Below, piece after piece: positions 58,860 to 64,000 of a DNA stretch of 64,000 bases. The stretch lies in the NCBI GenBank assembly GCA_035048815.1, contig JAUCBN010000034.1, positions 7,914,737-7,978,736 of the forward strand, given 5' to 3'. How positions within the stretch are numbered: position 1 is the stretch's first letter; each line of letters begins with the position of its first letter. The notes under the pieces were generated by a model. It worked only from the letters and a program-made list of their open reading frames with translations. It had not been told where the DNA came from and searched no databases. The stretch is from Abelmoschus esculentus (Eukaryota > Streptophyta > Magnoliopsida > Malvales > Malvaceae). Both the position numbers and the translations under genes were made by a program.

Positions 58860-61620
58860 AAGAGAACTCCTTTTTTTTAGATCGATAATCAACTCTTAGC
58901 AACCACAACAGTTTCCATACCACATAGTCGAACTAACCCTCTTTTCAACATCCTCAAACATACAAGGTAACCATATAAACCTTGCATCAGCCTACGGTCC
59001 ACACAATTACGCTCAACCAACAAGCATCATACTGGCTTAACATAAAACCGTTAAACATGGTCTCAAGCAAAATCCATCGATGGCAACACCTTCATTAAGA
59101 GACATAGTCCCAGCATACCATCCCTCCACCTATGGATGACAAAATCTCAATATTCAAATGGATGCTAATATTGTTCCCCCCCAAAAAAACCCTCAAATCT
59201 AAACATGCTAGGACATACCACATATTCAACCCAACCAACGGAACTTAGGACTCCAAGAGAACCGTACTCAAATAAACGATTGCTCCAGACACACACCTAG
59301 AAAACCTCATCTCACCCTCAAAATTACTACCAAACTCATGATGATTCTTTCCAACTTACCAGTAGGACAAACAACCACCCATAACTCAACCATATTCAAA
59401 ACAAGCCCACTCAAAAACACCTGCTCCTAACTTCTATTACAATACCGTACCACCAAACACATAAGAAAGATTACCACATGACCTTATCAAGACACCACTC
59501 CAACTCTACAACCTTCGAAACAACCATGCGACTCAGATAACACAAAAGGTTCTTGACACAAAAACTTAACCTTGCCAAACACATCCTCAACTAGACCCTT
59601 ACCAAACATCTGATCACGTCTTACCTCCGATCAACTTAACTAAGTCAGAGCCCTACTCATAGCTCCACTATTTTACCAGGACTCTCACATAGATTTAACC
59701 AAACAACTTTTCTCGTAACTCCACATCAATCCTGGTCCATCCCACAAAACAAACACCCTTCACAGACATCCTTACACAAGCCAAGCCACCCACGATAGCT
59801 AACATTGAACAAAACATGCAACACCAGGAACCTACCACCTTTGTGTCAACACCCAACATCGTACTCGTCTCAAAGTTAGTACCTCCAACTCAAGCTTAAG
59901 CCACCACAACAAACACGACAACACACCTCAAACTTCGAGTTCCGCGTGTCGCTAACTACCTCGACACTCAACTCAAAACTCTTCCCCAACCTTAACTCAC
60001 TGATAAAGTCAACTCTTATCCCACCTATACCACAACAAAATCCAAACTTGTCGAACTCTTCCTTCCACTCGCCCCAGCACCACTTATTTTATAACATTAC
60101 CAAGGTTGTAACCACACTGATGAGTCACCCACTAACATGAACCCACTGGACATAACTTTCACTACACTTTCAATAAAAGCAAGCCCCAAAGACCAAGTAA
60201 CGGATATAGGTTATAAACTGTCCAGCGGTCCTCGTCACACAACTCAAACACCATCACAATCTAACTTTAGCTGAGGTAAACCCAACTTAACTCCTTATAC
60301 ACACAATATGTGCACTTTCCACCTTTACAGCACAACTAAAACCTCGCAAGGTCATAACAAAACCATGATTCAAACTCATGATACCACAACTCCCATACTA
60401 ATATATATGTTATTGCATTCTTTTACCAAGACTTGACCTAATACTCCTCAAGGCAAAACACCCGAACGGTCACAAACCTTAACCTAACCACACGTTAGAC
60501 CATACAACAGAGGATTCCATGTAGTTTTTCCACTAACCACGACGATAAACATCTCCCTTTTCTTTTAAAACAAATCCACTCTTTAAGAAAATAAAACACC
60601 AAACCGTCTTACATCACACAACATGCCACAACCTTCTCACAACCTCCACACTCTAATTGGAGAGAATTTGCAAAACTCAGCCTTACATTTCTTAATGACC
60701 AACTCAAAATTAACCATAACTCAGGGTATCCCCCTTGGTTTCAAATATTCACAACTCTGAGCCCAAAAGACCCATCCCTCATCCAAGACTATTTCCTAAC
60801 CAAGATGATAACTTGCCCACAACACATCAAGCTCAAGACCAAAAGAAAGCCCTTTCAACAATTTTTTTTAACAAAACTACACCCAAAAAGAACCAACCCA
60901 ACACCACTTCCATCTTTAAAGGAGATACTCGCAAGTGTGAATAAATGTATGTATGATTCCCTATATGCCCTCATCAATGCCTGTGCAAGTGCATGTAAAT
61001 GCAATTTCTAATGTCATGCTCGAGAATGCATGCATGCCCTACAATATCTATAGATATTTACATATATGTGCTCTTACACTATACATTATTATTTGTTCAC
61101 ACTCACAAATAACATCCTTGATTCCAAAAATTTTAACAACTAACTTGCTAACTATTTCCAAGTCAGGTTAGCAACGTCCACTCATCTTCAGCAAACTGAA
61201 ATACACCTGTTAAAGCCTGAATGCACGGTGCGAACTCAGTTTCTAAACTAACCTCCCCGTATAATTGGAGACACAACTACGGGTGAAGGGGGAAGGGAAA
61301 TCGCTCTTCCCTAGCAGTCGTTTCACCCTCAAACTGACCACCAGTGAACAAACTAGCACTAGCTCAAGTCTCACGTCTCAGAGGCATATTCCAAAACTTT
61401 AAACACAAATTTAAACGTATAATCAAAACATAATATCAAAACATATTAGACTTACATTCAGGCAAGATCCAAGGGAAACCTGAGAAACATTTGCAAATGT
61501 ATTGGCATTGGCAATGTGCAACCGTTATCCCTTTTGAACCATCATCACTCAAGTACAACCATCATGCATATATATTCAACAAGTTAACAACATAACCAGT
61601 TCAATCACACACTTTAGCAA
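58860..61620 (-). other. Chromovirus 5' internal region without recognisable gag, protease or reverse transcriptase
   Basis: About 2.7 kb where the plus strand is very rich in A and C and poor in G (for example ACCACAACAAACACGACAAC near 59898). I find no YVDD-type palm, no DSG protease and no CCHC knuckle in any minus-strand frame. 61200-61410 is a G/C-mixed block like the leader of related elements. The region may be strongly decayed coding or non-coding replacement sequence. Confidence 0.5.
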
Positions 61621-61624
61621 ACCT

Positions 61625-61637
61625 GGCTCTGATACCA
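61625..61637 (-). promoter_or_regulatory. Primer-binding site of the chromovirus, initiator-Met type
   Basis: Minus strand TGGTATCAGAGCC, separated from the LTR end GGTTACA by TTTGG, the usual Tekay/Del arrangement. Confidence 0.85.
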
Positions 61638-62208
61638 CCAAATGTAACCCCTTAGCCTGGCCTGGACGGAACCGGCACTAACGGGTTACACGGGGAATAT
61701 CGAACCAAACCCGCGAAGGTCCAATTCGATAAACAACCCTAAAAACCGATATGTTTTTTTCTTAACTAGATGCATAATTAAGTTCCTATGTGTGTCGAGG
61801 TCATGCATAACGAAAATGGAAACATTCGATTCACAATTGATCATTCAATTCGCATATAAAACATAAGGACCAAAACGCAATTTAACTTTAATTCCTATAT
61901 TTAACCGGAATTTCAATCTACCAAAGTTCAATTAAACATGCACAGAACACGCACATTAAAATTCAAATCAATCGGATCATTATAGCATCATCAATTTCAT
62001 GTTTCATTAAATTGGGACCTAATTGTAAAGATCACAAATCATAGGGACTAAAACCAACATTAAATTACCAATACGAATTTAAGTGAACATCATGCATCAA
62101 GGTGATATTACAACTCAAAATGTTATTGTTTGCATCTATACTCGATTGCGGAAGTATATTCGACTTAGCACAAACTTCTAACACTTTAAATTCTTCCTTT
62201 TTGGTCAT

Positions 62209-62410
62209 GGGTATCGATACCTTTGGTACCGGTATCGATACCTTGACGATGGCTAGCCAAGTAATTCATTCAAAGGCCTGTGGTATCAATACCACCTTGG
62301 ATGGTATCGATACTCAGAGTCTAGTGGCATAATTGCATCGAACCATGCTTCAGTACTAGCCCCAAAATAAGCCTTGGGTATCGATACCCTCACCAGAGGT
62401 ATCGATACCC
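62209..62410. repeat. Six GGTATCGATACC-type palindromes in the LTR
   Basis: Copies at 62209, 62231, 62282 (ATCAAT variant), 62303, 62376 and 62397, in three closely spaced pairs (21-22 bases between starts). Degenerate relatives occur in the decayed repeats at 5459, 7180, 9170 and 22560. Confidence 0.8.
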
Positions 62411-63128
62411 CCTGTGCAATTAACAAAAGCCGAACATTTCAAAAGAGTTTCATCCACTTAAACACAACCATTAGTCACCCTAAGCTACTTGCATGATATC
62501 CAAACATAAAGGACAATTTTAAGCACACATTTACCAATATCTAAGACCCCAAAATTATCTATAGGCATGCTTCCTATGTTATCACCAAAAATAAGAATAT
62601 CCATGCATGTACATGCTTCAAACCATTCAAAACAATATCACAATTCATCAAACCACAATCAAGACAATATAAGGTCTTATTACAAGTCATTAACCAAAGC
62701 AAAACACACTCTAATAAGGGATAGGTTTACACATTGCCGAGCCCCTATTTATTTGCCAAATCATACCAAAAATTTAGATAACTTTTCCCCTTGGTTCCCT
62801 TGCTCCGAATGTAGCCTCCAATGTCTCTATTTTTCTGCAAGTATGAAAAGAGAGAGCTTAAGCAAAACATGCTTAGTGAGGAAGCTCTAAACAAGATCAA
62901 AAATCATTTTTAAAGTCATACTTGCATCCTTCATGCTTATTTGAAATATGTAGAACCAAATCATGCTTATCAACATTGTCAAATCATTTCATGTATCATG
63001 CACAAGTATATCATTTCATTTCATGTATGCATATTGGCTTTCTAGTGATCACTTAATATGAACTTTTAGTTCACCGAATACACAGATTCCTTTTTCCATA
63101 ATTGGAGACACTTGGTCTCAACATGCAT

Positions 63129-63312
63129 CGGTCGGACACATAGTCACCCTTGTATACATGTTACACCCACTACGCACGGTCGGACACAAAGTCACCCTTG
63201 TTTACGTATGGGTCAACTATATGCACGGTCGGACACAAAGTCACCCTTGTTTACATATAGGCAAACTCTACACGCACGGTCGGACACAAAGTCACCCTTG
63301 TTTACGTGTAGG
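63129..63312. repeat. 48-51 bp tandem repeat, four units, in the LTR
   Basis: GTCGGACACAAAGTCACCCT recurs at 63131, 63179, 63228 and 63279 (first unit one base different), separated by variable TTTACGTATGGGTCAAC-type spacers. Confidence 0.9.
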
Positions 63313-64000
63313 CATCATCATCATTCTCATTATTTTTATAGTGCACTCAATCCTGATGACATGTCATTTGTATTCGAATCTAAGGTTAGTGTCACTAAGC
63401 CAATATCAATTTCAATCATGCATGTTAACTTGCTGCTCATAATGCACTCATTAAATGTTCATCATGTGAACCAAAATCATGTTCAACGGCGTAATCAAAT
63501 TATAAGATAATAACCACATATTGTTCCAATTTATTTTCATGATTTCATAAGCCATGAATGCCTTTCCAAACCATGCATTTTCAACAATTAACACATGCAT
63601 GCATTATTTCAAAATCAAAGTCATGCACTTCCAAAATCTCAATGAAATCATCATTTATAAAAGCCATTACCAAAATAGCCGAAACTTAAGGTAATGCATC
63701 AACATCATTTAAATCACTTACTCTTGAACTATGGAAAGTTTTCACACTATTCCATATCCCCAAAACAGAACCGAACCAATGCGATTCACTTTAAACCCGA
63801 AATCACTCACCGACAAGCGAAACGAGCCCTCGTCGATGCTCTGACGCCAACGCCAACGCACCAGCCACTTATGCACCTTCTTGCACTACCTCTACAACAT
63901 TAAAAACAGAGCATATTCACATCATAACATGCTCAAAACAGCAGCCACATTAAACCTTCACAAAACTATTGAAAACAGCAGCCACATGCTCAAAACATGC

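Larger units (their letters stand above)
55514..64000 (-). mobile_element. Tekay/Del-type chromovirus (Ty3/Gypsy), extends past the window
   Basis: Minus strand: 5' LTR from beyond 64000 to 61643, primer-binding site (61637-61625), about 4.5 kb internal domain, polypurine tract (57150-57137), 3' LTR 57136-55514. The last 531 bases visible of the 5' LTR (63470-64000) match 55514-56045 closely. Integrase and chromodomain identify the lineage. Confidence 0.85.
61643..64000 (-). mobile_element. 5' LTR of the chromovirus, incomplete at window edge
   Basis: Ends (minus strand) AGGGGTTACA at 61643. 2358 bp visible; aligned against the 3' LTR the full length should be about 3.4-3.5 kb. It contains six GGTATCGATACC-type palindromes and a four-unit tandem repeat, listed separately. 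Confidence 0.8.

Noticed and set aside
63129..63312. CRISPR-like repeat-spacer layout
   Set aside because: Plant chromosomal context, repeats inside an LTR, spacers are related to each other, no cas genes.
63112..63510. 132- and 94-codon frames with repeated RTQSHPC-like units
   Set aside because: They translate the 49-bp LTR tandem repeat; repeat lengths of 48, 49 and 51 do not keep frame.

Overview
This window reads as intergenic, repeat-dominated chromosomal DNA from a eudicot plant. It is strongly AT-rich and almost without host genes. The repeats are plant LTR retrotransposons (Copia, chromodomain Gypsy, Tat/Ogre-like, Athila-like), tRNA-derived SINEs, CACTA- and hAT-like DNA elements and MITEs. 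The one host gene is a C-terminally broken OCTOPUS-family (DUF740) gene at 49619-50815, a family known only from land plants. Subterminal motifs of the TTTAGTGGCG type and large chromovirus LTRs suggest Malvaceae (cotton relatives), but I cannot prove the species. I see no rRNA, no canonical tRNA and no CRISPR.

Layout, left to right. 1-3332: right part of a CACTA element that inserted into the protease region of an antisense Copia (3333-4847). 4848-10800: old, decayed LTR-type repeats. 10815-14999: antisense Copia of the Ale/Retrofit type, cut off in its reverse transcriptase; its integrase has two of three catalytic acids replaced. 15000-18700: AT-rich DNA with a Mariner-like MITE and three SINE copies within 1.1 kb. 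18721-22636: a long-hairpin MITE, an Ale-type LTR fragment, a chromovirus remnant split by a 2.1-kb solo LTR, and more decayed repeat. 22637-30145: a non-autonomous Tat/Ogre-like element with a 5'-truncated first LTR, a complete second LTR, no pol, and an array of RNA hairpins with varying stems and a fixed 8-nt loop. 30146-33206: antisense Copia with an internal deletion. 33680-35205: tandem duplication that preserves the empty and filled states of a MITE insertion. 35640-36840: simple-sequence DNA. 38953-41589: 5' LTR and gag of an Athila-like element, interrupted by a MITE that itself contains a Copia solo LTR with perfect target duplications. 43327-48792: four hAT-type non-autonomous elements, two or three with 8-bp duplications. 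49500-50815: the OCTOPUS-like gene. 51521-55338: a plus-strand Copia interrupted by a minus-strand Copia. 55514-64000: antisense Tekay/Del-type chromovirus that keeps its RNase H tail, integrase and chromodomain but shows no gag or reverse transcriptase.

Functionally the window is a nest of dead transposons around one damaged developmental gene. Insertion order can be read at several places (CACTA into Copia; Copia into Copia; Copia LTR into MITE into Athila gag; MITE into one copy of a tandem repeat). Most retroelement stop codons that can be explained are C-to-T or G-to-A transitions, as expected from long-term cytosine methylation. The least explained signal is the hairpin array at 28126-28844.
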